This document shows, piece after piece, positions 1-8,109 of a stretch of DNA of 11,126 nucleotides. Position 1 is the stretch's first letter, and each line of letters opens with the position of its first letter. The translations under genes were made by a program, and so were the position numbers. Origin of the DNA: RGIG1828 sp045586905 (GTDB lineage Bacteria > Bacillota > Clostridia > UMGS1810); NCBI GenBank assembly GCA_045586905.1, contig JAZNBF010000095.1:1-11126 (forward strand), given 5' to 3'. The notes below the pieces were generated by a model. That model worked only from the letters and a program-made list of their open reading frames with translations. It was not told where the DNA came from and did not search any database.

Positions 1-1344
1 GAACACAATCTTCTCTCATCTGCAAAGCTCAATCGTGTGAGCTCTGGCGATACGGTAAATCTTGGTGTATTTAAGGTTGAGTTTATTCGCTCCAATCATT
101 CAATTCCTGATGCTGTTGCGCTTGCTATCCACACACCAGCCGGTATTGTTATTCATACAGGCGACTTCAAAATCGATACAACTCCTATTCAGGGTGAAAT
201 GATTGACCTTGCACGCATAGGAGAACTCGGTAAAAAGGGTGTTTTGGCTCTTCTCAGTGACAGTACAAATGCAGAAAGACCGGGTTACACAAAGTCTGAA
301 AGAACTGTTGGTTCGACGCTTGAAACACTTTTTCAATCAACAAAATCAAGAATAATTGTGGCAACTTTTGCGTCAAATGTTCATCGTATTCAACAAATTA
401 TTAACGCTGCAGCTCATAATCACCGAAAGGTGGCTGTGTCGGGCAGAAGCATGATAAATCTTATTGAGGTGGCAACTGAGCTTGGCTATATGAAAATTCC
501 TCAAAATACTCTTGTAGACATTGACGATATTAATAAATACAAACCCCATCAACTAACAATCATCACAACAGGCAGTCAGGGTGAGCCTATGAGTGCTCTT
601 TATCGTATGGCATATTCTGACCACAAAAAGGTTGAAATTACAAAAGGCGATCTTGTAATTATTTCGGCAAATCCAATTCCCGGCAACGAAAAACTCGTAT
701 CAAATGTTGTAAACGAGCTCTATAAAAAGGGTGCAGTTGTTTATAATGATCCTTCAAATATTCATGTATCCGGACATGCCTGCCAGGAAGAACTCAAAAT
801 GATTATCGGTCTTGCAAAACCGAAATATTTTGTTCCTGTACATGGTGAATATAAACATCTGAAAATGCATGCCGATCTGGCTTCACTCATGGGGATTAAA
901 GATAACAATATTTTCATGCTGGACATAGGCAAGGTGCTTGAATTTGGCAAAGACAGTGCCAAGATAGTTGATAATGTTCAGTCCGGTCTTGTTATGGTTG
1001 ATGGCTTAGGTGTAGGCGATGTTGGCAATATAGTTCTTCGCGACAGAAAGCATCTTGCAGAAGACGGACTTATTGTTGTGGTATTTACTATGTCTGCTTC
1101 CACTGGTATGGTATTGGCAGGCCCTGATGTTATTTCCAGAGGCTTTGTATATGTGAGAGAGTCCGAAAATCTTATGGAAGACATCAAGTCAATTGCAAGA
1201 AATGCGATTGATGCCTGTGAAAAGAACAGGATAAAAGACTGGACTACTCTTAAAAACGGTATAAAATCAAGAATTTCGGAGTATCTTTACCAGGAAACAA
1301 AACGTAAACCGATGATACTTCCGGTAATAATGGAAGTTGATTGA
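1..1344 (+). CDS. rnj: Ribonuclease J, 3' part (5' end outside window)
   Basis: RNase J is a cytoplasmic metallo-beta-lactamase/beta-CASP ribonuclease with endo- and 5'-3' exonuclease activity that matures and degrades RNA. The frame is open from base 1, and the codons before the GTG at 37 already read as RNase J (EHNLLSSAKLNR), so that GTG is not a start. The 447 residues visible lack only the N-terminal part, including the HxHxDH metal motif. What remains shows NHSIPDA, HTGDFKID (metal-ligand Asp at bases 163-165), SDSTNAERPG, the beta-CASP block ATFASNVHRIQQ, TTGSQGEPMSALYRMA, and PVHGEYKHL with the late metal-binding His at bases 841-843. The C-terminal domain is complete and ends with the family-typical RKPMILPVIMEV. 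Thioredoxin starts 14 bases later. Family assignment is secure; J1 versus J2 subtype is not decided here. Confidence 0.95.
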   Translation, partial: EHNLLSSAKLNRVSSGDTVNLGVFKVEFIRSNHSIPDAVALAIHTPAGIVIHTGDFKIDTTPIQGEMIDLARIGELGKKGVLALLSDSTNAERPGYTKSERTVGSTLETLFQSTKSRIIVATFASNVHRIQQIINAAAHNHRKVAVSGRSMINLIEVATELGYMKIPQNTLVDIDDINKYKPHQLTIITTGSQGEPMSALYRMAYSDHKKVEITKGDLVIISANPIPGNEKLVSNVVNELYKKGAVVYNDPSNIHVSGHACQEELKMIIGLAKPKYFVPVHGEYKHLKMHADLASLMGIKDNNIFMLDIGKVLEFGKDSAKIVDNVQSGLVMVDGLGVGDVGNIVLRDRKHLAEDGLIVVVFTMSASTGMVLAGPDVISRGFVYVRESENLMEDIKSIARNAIDACEKNRIKDWTTLKNGIKSRISEYLYQETKRKPMILPVIMEVD

Positions 1345-1358
1345 TAAGGAGATAAAAT

Positions 1359-1673
1359 ATGAATGAAATAATCTTAACTTCAGATAATTTTAATGATGAA
1401 GTAATCAGTTCAAACAAACCGGTTATAGTCGATTTTTGGGCTACATGGTGCGGACCATGCAAAATGATAGCACCGGTTATTGAGGAAATAGCAAATGAAT
1501 ATAGAGACAGTGTTAAGGTCGGCAAGGTAAACGTCGACGAAGAAGGCGAACTTGCAATAAAGTTTGGTATTGTCAGCATTCCTACCATATTACTTTTTGA
1601 AAATGGCACGATAAGTGCAACTTCCATAGGATACAAAACCAAAGACCAACTTCTCAGAGAATTTGGTCTATAA
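1359..1673 (+). CDS. trxA: Thioredoxin
   Basis: A 104-residue single-domain thioredoxin, the family's usual length, that reduces disulfides in cytoplasmic proteins using electrons from thioredoxin reductase. The redox motif WCGPCK has its cysteines at residues 31 and 34, preceded by the conserved VDFWATW. The cis-proline is in VSIPT (Pro75), and the buried acidic position falls in IVDFW. There is no signal peptide or extra domain. The start is supported by AAGGAG at 1346-1351, eight bases upstream of the ATG. It lies 14 bases after the RNase J stop and 30 bases before the dehydrogenase, so these three genes are probably co-transcribed. No reductase gene is present in the window. Confidence 0.96.
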   Translation: MNEIILTSDNFNDEVISSNKPVIVDFWATWCGPCKMIAPVIEEIANEYRDSVKVGKVNVDEEGELAIKFGIVSIPTILLFENGTISATSIGYKTKDQLLREFGL

Positions 1674-1703
1674 TCGGAATTGTTGTAATACACGGAGGCA
1701 CAA

Positions 1704-2477
1704 ATGAAAGCTTTAATTACAGGAGCCAGCTCGGGGCTTGGTCGGGAAATGGCATCTATACTGTCTGAAAGAGGATATGATATTATTGCTGTTGCAAGGC
1801 GGGCAGACAAGCTCGCAGAACTAAAAAGCAAATTAAAAACAAATGTTGAAATTCTTTGCCTTGATGTAACAAAAGATGAAGATATAAAAACAATTATATC
1901 TCATCTTGATGAGGCAGATATTTTCATCAATAATGCAGGCTTTGGGGTTTTTGGAGATTTGTGCTCTTCAAATCTTGAAGATGAACTGAAAATGATAGAC
2001 ACCAACATTAAAGCAGTTCATATTCTTACAAAATCCGCAGCAAAAATTTTTGGTGAGCGTAATCACGGATATATAATGAATGTTGCTTCAATTGCTGCCT
2101 TTTTCCCGGGTCCTCTTTTTTCTGCATACTATGGCACTAAGGCATATGTTTTCAGATTAACTGAGTCTTTATATGAAGAGCTGCGTCAGAAAAAATCCAA
2201 TGTTAAAATCAGCGTACTTTGTCCGGGACCTGTGAGGACCGAGTTTGAAAATGTCGCAAAGGTTAATTTCGGCACAGGAAAAGAGAAGGGCAGAAATCTT
2301 ATAATTGGTGACAAAACAAAGGTTTCTTTATATGCAATAAATGCAATGTTTAAAGGCAAGCTAATAATAGTCCCCGGATTTTTAATGAAAATTGCTGTGT
2401 TTTTCAGAAGAGTTTTGTCTGAAAAAATGCTTTGCCGGATGTTGTATTTTGTGCAAAGCAAAAAATTTGTTCAATAA
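1704..2477 (+). CDS. Short-chain dehydrogenase/reductase (SDR, DltE/YqjQ-like)
   Basis: A 257-residue classical SDR that probably oxidises or reduces an alcohol/carbonyl on an unidentified substrate with a nicotinamide cofactor. The Rossmann glycine motif TGASSGLG is at residues 6-13. Arg32-Arg33 after the second strand (AVARRADKL) favours NADP(H) over NAD(H). NNAG is at 76-79, and the catalytic set is Asn101, Ser129 (NVASIAAF), Tyr142 and Lys146 (YYGTK); CPGPVRTEF follows at the cofactor-closing position. The hydrophobic, basic C-terminus (around residues 215-250) could touch the membrane, but this is inference. The ribosome binding site is GGAGG at 1694-1698. It is probably the last gene of the RNase J-thioredoxin run; a 72-base gap follows. 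The substrate cannot be read from the sequence. Confidence 0.9.
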   Translation: MKALITGASSGLGREMASILSERGYDIIAVARRADKLAELKSKLKTNVEILCLDVTKDEDIKTIISHLDEADIFINNAGFGVFGDLCSSNLEDELKMIDTNIKAVHILTKSAAKIFGERNHGYIMNVASIAAFFPGPLFSAYYGTKAYVFRLTESLYEELRQKKSNVKISVLCPGPVRTEFENVAKVNFGTGKEKGRNLIIGDKTKVSLYAINAMFKGKLIIVPGFLMKIAVFFRRVLSEKMLCRMLYFVQSKKFVQ

Positions 2478-2549
2478 GTGTCAAAAAATTGCAACCTTTT
2501 TTACTTGTGAAAGGTATTATATACAGAAAACGATAAAAGGAGAAAATTT

Positions 2550-3260
2550 ATGAAAAAACTTTTAGCACTTATCTTAACCATTGCAATTTTATTTACTTTT
2601 GCTGCTTGCAGCACTAAAACTGAAGAGCCTGATACTGATGAAGAAGTGGTAGATGTACTTACAGACTCTTCTGCAACATCTGATGCTCAGGACGATGAAA
2701 CAGAAGCCGAGGATGAAGAAAAACCAAACGAATCAGAACAAAACAAGCCTGATTCTGAACAGCAGCAAGATAAACCATCTGCAGATGATTCTTCAGGAAA
2801 TCATCAGCAGCAGGCACCAAGCACACCTGATGCTGATACAACAACCCAGGAATCTACCCTTGGAAACATTCTTTTAAAAGATTTTAATTCTAAAGTAGAT
2901 TCCGGCATGGATGCACTATCGATTGCAGAAGCAATCTTAACAAACCCAGCTATACAGTTTATGGGTGGTGCTATGCCTGTTGAAGAAGGTCTGCTTTCCG
3001 GGTTTGACAACTATGAAGTAAAAGGTTTCAAATCGGGTGCAATGTTTGCTCCTATGATAGGTTCAATTCCGTTTGTTGGCTATATCTTTGAACTTGAAAA
3101 TTCCGCCGATGCATCTTCTTTTATTGCCGGCCTTAAATCTAATGCAAACCTCAGATGGAACATCTGTGTTGAAGCAGATGAAATGGTTACAGGAAGCAAA
3201 GGCAACAAGGTGTTTTTTGTAATGTGTCCTTCATCTTTAGAAGAACCGTCAGAAGAATAA
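2550..3260 (+). CDS. Lipoprotein with acidic linker and unrecognised C-terminal domain
   Basis: A 236-residue secreted lipoprotein of unknown function. The N-terminus has two lysines, a hydrophobic stretch and a lipobox-like FAAC, giving lipidated Cys20 after cleavage, so it should be anchored on the outer face of the membrane. Residues about 24-103 are a low-complexity linker rich in Asp, Glu, Ser, Gln and Pro, surely disordered. Residues about 104-228 form a compact domain with alternating hydrophobic segments (SIAEAILTNPAIQFM, MIGSIPFVGYIFEL, NKVFFVMCP) and two cysteines, 206 and 226, that could form a disulfide. I do not recognise this domain. The start is supported by AAAGGAG at 2536-2542. 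A terminator-like hairpin follows at 3271-3299, so the gene may be transcribed alone or with the upstream cluster. Confidence 0.85.
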   Translation: MKKLLALILTIAILFTFAACSTKTEEPDTDEEVVDVLTDSSATSDAQDDETEAEDEEKPNESEQNKPDSEQQQDKPSADDSSGNHQQQAPSTPDADTTTQESTLGNILLKDFNSKVDSGMDALSIAEAILTNPAIQFMGGAMPVEEGLLSGFDNYEVKGFKSGAMFAPMIGSIPFVGYIFELENSADASSFIAGLKSNANLRWNICVEADEMVTGSKGNKVFFVMCPSSLEEPSEE

Positions 3261-3270
3261 TTTTTTCATG

Positions 3271-3299
3271 CAAAACGGACTCTTTGTGTGTCCGTTTTG
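3271..3299 (+). terminator. Probable intrinsic terminator after the lipoprotein gene
   Basis: Perfect 10-bp inverted repeat CAAAACGGAC (3271-3280) and GTCCGTTTTG (3290-3299) with a 9-base loop. The 3' arm carries TTTTG and is followed by TTGT, an imperfect T-tract. It starts 10 bases after the lipoprotein stop. Some read-through into the MBOAT gene, which starts 32 bases further on, is possible because I see no convincing promoter in the short gap. Confidence 0.65.
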
Positions 3300-3331
3300 T
3301 TGTATCATATGTTTATAAGGAGCAGTAGACT

Positions 3332-4732
3332 ATGCTGTTTTCAAGTGTTACTTTTCTTTACTATTTTTTACCAATAGTAATAGTACTTTACTTTTTAATG
3401 CCGAAAGCTTTGAAAAATCCTCTGCTTTTAATTGCAAGCCTTATATTTTACGGATGGGGTGAACCCAAAATCGTATTTTTAATGCTCGCAACTATATTTG
3501 TTTCCTATATTTTCGGACTGCTTATTGATCGGTATAGGTCAAAAAAGATTTCCAGACTTTTTTTGATTCTTTCGATAGCAGGTGGCCTTTCATCACTTGG
3601 TTTTTTTAAGTACTATGATTTTTTTATTTCAAATTTCAATGCTATAACAAAAATGTCTCTGCCTCTTTTGCACATAGCATTACCAATTGGAATTAGTTTC
3701 TACACATTTCAGATGATTAGCTACAACATAGATGTTTATCGAAAACAGGCACCGGTTCAGAAGAATTTTTTTCATCTTGCCACCTATATTGCTCTCTTCC
3801 CGCAGCTTATCGCAGGACCAATCGTAAGATATACTGATATTGCCGATCAGCTTACCAATCGCACTCATTCCGTAGAAAAAGCAGTAATGGGTGCAAGAAG
3901 ATTTGTAATAGGTCTTGCTAAAAAAATCCTTATTGCCAACACTTTGGGTGAAATGGGGCAGGCATTTTTACAATCGGCTGACCTTTCTGTTTTGTCGTAT
4001 TGGATTTATGTCATATCCTTTATGCTGCAGATATATTTTGATTTTTCCGGATACAGTGATATGGCAATTGGTCTTGGCAAAATTTTTGGCTTCGAATTTA
4101 TGGAAAATTTCAATTATCCTTTCATATCGGCATCAATATCAGAATTCTGGCGTCGTTGGCACATTTCACTCGGTTCCTGGTTCAGAGACTATGTCTATAT
4201 TCCACTTGGAGGTAACAGGGTAGGGAAAGCAAGACTTTTGCTTAATATTTTTGTTGTATGGTTTCTTACCGGTTTCTGGCATGGAGCTGAATGGAATTTT
4301 ATAATATGGGGGATTTATTTTGGAATAATTCTCACATTAGAAAAATTCTATATTATAAAGACTTTGGAAAAACATAAAATCTTTGCCCACATATACACTT
4401 TGTTTTTTGTTATAATCAGTTTTGCTATTTTTGCCGCAACAGGGCTGGGAAATGCATTTTGCAATGTGGGTTCATTGTTTGGATTAAATAATCTGCCTTT
4501 GGTTTCTGCAGAAGCTTTGTATATGCTGAAAAACTATGGCTTTATATTGGTTATATCGGCGATTGGTTCAACTCCGATTTTAAAATATGCCTATGCAAAG
4601 TCTGGTTTGAGCACTCGTCTTTCGCTTATGTTAGATTATATCGAAATAATAGCTTTGATTATTTTAATCGTACTTTGCACAGCCTATCTTGCCGATGGTT
4701 CATTCAACCCATTTCTCTATTTTCGTTTTTAG
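3332..4732 (+). CDS. MBOAT-family O-acyltransferase (AlgI/DltB-like)
   Basis: A 466-residue polytopic membrane protein, the usual size for bacterial AlgI-type MBOAT proteins, which pass acyl (commonly acetyl) groups across the membrane onto exported polysaccharides or wall polymers. Hydrophobic segments cover most of the length. Family motifs in order are PQLIAGPIVRYTDI (about 157-170), DFSGYSDMAIGLGKIFGF (237-254), NYPFISASISEFWRRWHISLG (261-281, with the conserved His277), YIPLGGNR (289-296) and FLTGFWHGAEWNF (311-323), whose His318 is the expected catalytic histidine. The ribosome binding site is AAGGAG at 3317-3322. The DHHW partner gene follows immediately, its ribosome binding site overlapping this gene's TAG stop, which implies coupled translation. 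The acceptor polymer is unknown; no dltA, dltC or dltD lies nearby, so an acetylation role fits better than D-alanylation. Confidence 0.93.
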   Translation: MLFSSVTFLYYFLPIVIVLYFLMPKALKNPLLLIASLIFYGWGEPKIVFLMLATIFVSYIFGLLIDRYRSKKISRLFLILSIAGGLSSLGFFKYYDFFISNFNAITKMSLPLLHIALPIGISFYTFQMISYNIDVYRKQAPVQKNFFHLATYIALFPQLIAGPIVRYTDIADQLTNRTHSVEKAVMGARRFVIGLAKKILIANTLGEMGQAFLQSADLSVLSYWIYVISFMLQIYFDFSGYSDMAIGLGKIFGFEFMENFNYPFISASISEFWRRWHISLGSWFRDYVYIPLGGNRVGKARLLLNIFVVWFLTGFWHGAEWNFIIWGIYFGIILTLEKFYIIKTLEKHKIFAHIYTLFFVIISFAIFAATGLGNAFCNVGSLFGLNNLPLVSAEALYMLKNYGFILVISAIGSTPILKYAYAKSGLSTRLSLMLDYIEIIALIILIVLCTAYLADGSFNPFLYFRF

Positions 4733-4737
4733 GTGAT
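4731..4737 (+). promoter_or_regulatory. Ribosome binding site that sets the DHHW gene start
   Basis: AGGTGAT overlaps the MBOAT TAG stop and sits five bases before ATG 4742. The in-frame GTG at 4733 lies inside this site and so is unlikely to be the start. Confidence 0.75.
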
Positions 4738-4741
4738 AATT

Positions 4742-5845
4742 ATGAAAAATAAAAGAAATTTTATAATGTTAATAGCTATTGCTTTCACGATTGCCTCTTT
4801 TTCTTTGGCATCGTGGCTTAAGGCCGATGGGCAATATTCCGAATCGGAGAGAAGGCTGCTTGCTGAAGAGCCTGATTTCACAAAAGAAGCTTTGCTTTCA
4901 GGTCAGTATATGTCTGATATCGAACTTCATCTTGTAGATCAGTTTCCGTTTAGAGACAAACTGAGAGGTGTAAAAGCTTTCTTTACAACTCGAATTTTCA
5001 ACAAAAAAGACAATAATGGACTATATATTGCCGACGGGCACATTTCAAAGATTGAATACCCTGTAAACGAAAATATGGTGAACAATGCAAAAGACAAATT
5101 TGACTATCTGTATAAGACATATCTTGAAGATAAAAATGTGAAAATATATCTGTCGTTGGTACCTGACAAAAATTATTTTCTTGCAGAAAGTAATGGCTAT
5201 CTTTCGATTGATTACAAGGCTTTTGCAGACAATTTCAAAAATAAATTTGACTATATGACATATATAGATATTTTTGACAAATTAAACCTTGATGACTATT
5301 ACAAAACCGATTCTCACTGGAAACAGGAAAACATAACTGATGTTGCAGAGTTTCTTGCCGAAAGAATGGGTGCTGATGCAAAAGCACAGTATGAACAAAA
5401 GACACTTGATAATCCATTCAAAGGTGTCTATCTGGGGCAGTCTGCTTTGAATCTGGAGCCTGACACTATCAGATATTTAACCAATGATACTTTAAATAAT
5501 TGTATAGTGACCTATTATGACACCGGCAGACCGGTAGTGGGAGATATGTATAACATGGACAAAGCATATGGAAAAGATCCGTATGAAATGTTCCTTTCGG
5601 GCACATCATCTCTTATTACTATCGAAAATCCGGGTGCTAAATCAGACAAGGAGCTTGTGATATTCAGAGATTCATTTGCCGGTTCGCTTGCACCTCTTCT
5701 TGCCGAGGCATATTCAAAAATAACCCTTGTTGACATAAGATATGTTCAAAGCTCATTTGTTGGTAACTTCGTTGACTTTGATAATCAGGATGTGTTATTC
5801 TTGTATAGCACCACGCTTATTAACAATAGCTTGGCTTTAAGATAA
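4742..5845 (+). CDS. DHHW-family protein (AlgJ/AlgX-like partner of MBOAT)
   Basis: A 367-residue membrane-anchored SGNH-like protein, probably the extracytoplasmic enzyme that transfers the acyl group delivered by the MBOAT onto the glycan. Residues about 7-25 are a hydrophobic signal anchor; the rest should be outside the cell. Recognisable family features are SESERRLLAEEPDF (33-46), the YMSDIELHLVDQFPFRDKL region (56-74), VPDKNYFL (140-147), the signature TDSHW (189-193, Asp190 and His192), and a late RDSF (309-312) where Ser311 is the expected nucleophile. All three triad positions are therefore present. The ATG at 4742 is chosen over GTG 4733 because the GTG is part of the ribosome binding site. 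MBOAT plus DHHW/AlgJ is an established pairing; the target polymer is inference. Confidence 0.88.
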   Translation: MKNKRNFIMLIAIAFTIASFSLASWLKADGQYSESERRLLAEEPDFTKEALLSGQYMSDIELHLVDQFPFRDKLRGVKAFFTTRIFNKKDNNGLYIADGHISKIEYPVNENMVNNAKDKFDYLYKTYLEDKNVKIYLSLVPDKNYFLAESNGYLSIDYKAFADNFKNKFDYMTYIDIFDKLNLDDYYKTDSHWKQENITDVAEFLAERMGADAKAQYEQKTLDNPFKGVYLGQSALNLEPDTIRYLTNDTLNNCIVTYYDTGRPVVGDMYNMDKAYGKDPYEMFLSGTSSLITIENPGAKSDKELVIFRDSFAGSLAPLLAEAYSKITLVDIRYVQSSFVGNFVDFDNQDVLFLYSTTLINNSLALR

Positions 5846-5887
5846 AAATTACAAATACATCAAAGCACACAAAAGGAGGAATTCGGT

Positions 5888-6643
5888 ATGGCATTTTTGG
5901 AAATCGAAATTTTCAGCTGGCAACTTGAACATCGCGAGAGAGTAAATGTGATTATGCCACAGGGGAAGGAACTTGCCGGTATCGGAAGTGAAAACAGGAA
6001 ACCAAAACTTCTTTTTCTTTTGCACGGACTAAGTGACAATCATTCCATGTGGGCAAGATATACTCAACTTGAGCGTTTTGCTCTTGCGCACAATGTATGT
6101 ATAGTTATGCCATCGGGAGGCAGAAGCTTTTACACTGACATGAAATATGGTGGAAAATACTATTCCTACATTGCCAAAGAACTTCCCGGGATTATTGAAA
6201 CCATGTTTAATATTTCCAACATACGAGAAGACCATGCTATTGCCGGACTATCGATGGGCGGATATGGGGCACTAAAAATAGGAATGAGAGAATGCGATTA
6301 TTTTGGATATGCTGCAGGGGTGTCGTCTGTTGCTGATATATATGAGGGCAAAAAGCATTTCCCGGCCGATATGGTCAATGTTTTTGGTGAAGAGTTAAAC
6401 ATTTTGGATAATGATGATTTGTTCAAGCTCGCTGAAAAAACTGATTTGAACCCATATAAACCCAAAATATATATGGCTGTTGGCAAAAGTGATTTTCTTT
6501 ATGATGCCAACAAAAGACTCAGAGACAAATTTTCATCTCTTGATTTTGACTACACATATGAAGAAGACGAAGGTAATCACAACTGGGAATTTTGGAATGA
6601 GTATATTCAGCATATCTTAAACTGGTTTGATACTAAGGATTAA
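5888..6643 (+). CDS. Esterase D/FrmB-like alpha/beta-hydrolase
   Basis: A 251-residue alpha/beta-hydrolase of the putative esterase family (the FrmB/acetyl-esterase group), likely hydrolysing short-chain acyl esters. The triad is visible: Ser122 in GLSMGGYG, Asp202 in GKSDFLYD and His231 in EGNHNWEFW. The oxyanion-hole segment is LLHGLSDNHS (44-53). The protein has no signal peptide or membrane segment, so it should act in the cytoplasm. The start is set by AGGAGG at 5874-5879. It lies 42 bases after the DHHW gene. The context suggests it removes acyl groups from sugars related to the acylated glycan, but its cytoplasmic location argues against direct action on an exported polymer. S-formylglutathione hydrolase activity is a less likely alternative, as no formaldehyde genes are nearby. 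Confidence 0.88.
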   Translation: MAFLEIEIFSWQLEHRERVNVIMPQGKELAGIGSENRKPKLLFLLHGLSDNHSMWARYTQLERFALAHNVCIVMPSGGRSFYTDMKYGGKYYSYIAKELPGIIETMFNISNIREDHAIAGLSMGGYGALKIGMRECDYFGYAAGVSSVADIYEGKKHFPADMVNVFGEELNILDNDDLFKLAEKTDLNPYKPKIYMAVGKSDFLYDANKRLRDKFSSLDFDYTYEEDEGNHNWEFWNEYIQHILNWFDTKD

Positions 6644-6665
6644 TTATACAGTGGGGGAATTTGAA

Positions 6666-7091
6666 ATGAAAAACCCGAACGAAAATATAGATATAACCAT
6701 ACAACGTATGAAAAAAGAGATTATAAAAAAGAATAAGACAATATGGACATCAATGTGGGTAATCATGTTGACAAGCATTGTCGGTTTGATAGGATGCCTT
6801 GTTTGTGTAGCCCTTTTAATGCCTGAAGGACTTTGGCAAATTGCTCTGGCGGTTATGATTACACTTTTGTTTCTGTTGCCATGTTTCTATGCTTTAAAAC
6901 TTGAGGTAAGCATCGGTGCATATGAGTGCAAAGAGTGCAAACAAATAATCATTCCAACTTACATGCAGGCTTTGAGAGCAATGCACATGGGAACTACCCG
7001 CCATTTAAATTGTCACGTTTGTGGCAGAAAAACATGGTGCAGGAAAGTGATCAATGATGCAACTTTATATGAACTAAATAATGAGAAATGA
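6666..7091 (+). CDS. Small two-helix membrane protein with C-terminal zinc ribbon
   Basis: A 141-residue protein I do not recognise as a named family. The N-terminus (residues 1-26) is charged and lysine-rich and may form a short amphipathic helix. Two transmembrane segments follow at about 27-52 and 57-78. The C-terminal part has two CxxC pairs, Cys88/Cys91 (YECKEC) and Cys116/Cys119 (CHVC), spaced like a zinc ribbon. Both helix ends imply the tails share one side of the membrane, presumably the cytoplasm. A start at ATG 6666 is chosen because GGGGGA at 6653-6658 is correctly spaced; an earlier in-frame start at 6627 would overlap the esterase and has no binding site. Its stop TGA overlaps the ribosome binding site of the next gene, so translation is probably coupled. 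Confidence 0.75.
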   Translation: MKNPNENIDITIQRMKKEIIKKNKTIWTSMWVIMLTSIVGLIGCLVCVALLMPEGLWQIALAVMITLLFLLPCFYALKLEVSIGAYECKECKQIIIPTYMQALRAMHMGTTRHLNCHVCGRKTWCRKVINDATLYELNNEK

Positions 7092-7100
7092 GGAAAGATT

Positions 7101-8096
7101 ATGAGCTATACTGCGAACGATAACAGATATGATTCAATGAAATATAACTATTGTGGAAACAGTGGCTTGAAAATGCCGTCACTTTCTTTGGGACTGTGGC
7201 ATAATTTCAGCAAGGCAGATGACTACAACAATATGGTTGACATGCTTACCACAGCTTTTGATCTTGGGGTTACTCACTTTGATCTCGCTAACAACTACGG
7301 TCGACCTTTCCCCGGTTCTGCCGAAATCAATTTTGGAAAGATACTCAAAGAAGAAATGTCTTCATATCGTGATGAAATGGTGATATCAACAAAGGCAGGA
7401 TATTATATGTGGCCCGGCCCATATGGTGATTATGGTAGCCGGAAATGTCTTATATCAAGCCTCGACGCGAGCCTTAAGAGGATGGGACTTGACTATGTTG
7501 ACATATTCTATCACCACCGTATGGATCCAAACACACCGTTAGAGGAAACAATGGGCGCTCTCTGTGATATCGTTCGGAGTGGAAAAGCGCTTTATGTCGG
7601 CATTTCAAATTACGATGCAAAAACAACTAAGAAAGCATGCGATATTTTGAAAGATATGGGTATTCGACCACTTATCCACCAAATCCGCTTTTCTATGCTC
7701 GACCGTCATGTCGTAAATGATGGTATACTCGAAACCTCTCATAAATGTGGTCTTGGTTCCATTGCTTTTTCACCACTTGAACAAGGTCTTTTGTCTGATA
7801 AATATCTCAATGGTATTCCAAATAATTCCCGTATGGCAAAACCTGACACCTTTTTAAAAGAAGACAGGCTTACACCCGAGCTTTTATCCAAAGTAACAAA
7901 GCTCAACGATATTGCCAAAGAGAGAAGACAATCTCTTTCACAAATGGCAATTGCTTGGCTTCTGGGTGTGGGTAACACCACCAGCGTGCTTGTAGGTGCA
8001 AGCAGCAGAGAACAGATTAAAGAAAATGTTGATGCACTTTCAAACATCACTTTTTCAGATGATGAAATTAAGGCTATCAATAAAATACTGGAATGA
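7101..8096 (+). CDS. Aldo/keto reductase, YghZ/Gpr-like
   Basis: A 331-residue cytoplasmic TIM-barrel oxidoreductase that reduces aldehydes or ketones with NAD(P)H. The N-terminus NYCGNSGLKMPSLSLGLWHNF closely resembles the YghZ (L-glyceraldehyde-3-phosphate reductase) group. The catalytic tetrad is present: Asp61 (THFDLANNYG), Tyr66, Lys98 (ISTKAGYYMWPGPYG) and His139 (DIFYHHRMD). Cofactor and barrel motifs follow: GISN (167-170), Gln194 and SPLEQGLLSDKY (224-235). The length is normal for the subfamily. The ribosome binding site (GAGG from 7090) overlaps the stop of the preceding gene. The real substrate is not known; YghZ relatives act on L-glyceraldehyde-3-phosphate and methylglyoxal, so a detoxifying role is plausible inference. 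Confidence 0.92.
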   Translation: MSYTANDNRYDSMKYNYCGNSGLKMPSLSLGLWHNFSKADDYNNMVDMLTTAFDLGVTHFDLANNYGRPFPGSAEINFGKILKEEMSSYRDEMVISTKAGYYMWPGPYGDYGSRKCLISSLDASLKRMGLDYVDIFYHHRMDPNTPLEETMGALCDIVRSGKALYVGISNYDAKTTKKACDILKDMGIRPLIHQIRFSMLDRHVVNDGILETSHKCGLGSIAFSPLEQGLLSDKYLNGIPNNSRMAKPDTFLKEDRLTPELLSKVTKLNDIAKERRQSLSQMAIAWLLGVGNTTSVLVGASSREQIKENVDALSNITFSDDEIKAINKILE

Positions 8097-8109
8097 TCAG
8101 GTGATTAAT

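Noticed and set aside
37..39. GTG as the start of the RNase J gene
   Set aside because: Upstream codons from base 1 continue the RNase J reading and the metal-binding N-terminal part would be missing; the gene is cut by the window edge.
1250..1831. Long minus-strand frame opposite RNase J, thioredoxin and the dehydrogenase
   Set aside because: It runs antisense across three well-supported genes and their gaps, with no binding site and no recognisable motif; similar antisense frames elsewhere were rejected for the same reason.
2489..2520. Promoter TTGCAA ... TATTAT before the lipoprotein gene
   Set aside because: The spacer is 20 bases, too long for a confident sigma-A promoter, and no alternative pair with 16-18 bases fits well.
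6627..6665. Earlier start for the zinc-ribbon membrane protein
   Set aside because: It would overlap the esterase by 17 bases and lacks a ribosome binding site, whereas ATG 6666 has GGGGGA in place.
7996..8109. Earlier start for the nitroreductase-type gene
   Set aside because: The added residues are an out-of-frame reading of the aldo/keto reductase C-terminus; ATG 8110 has CAGGTGAT in front.
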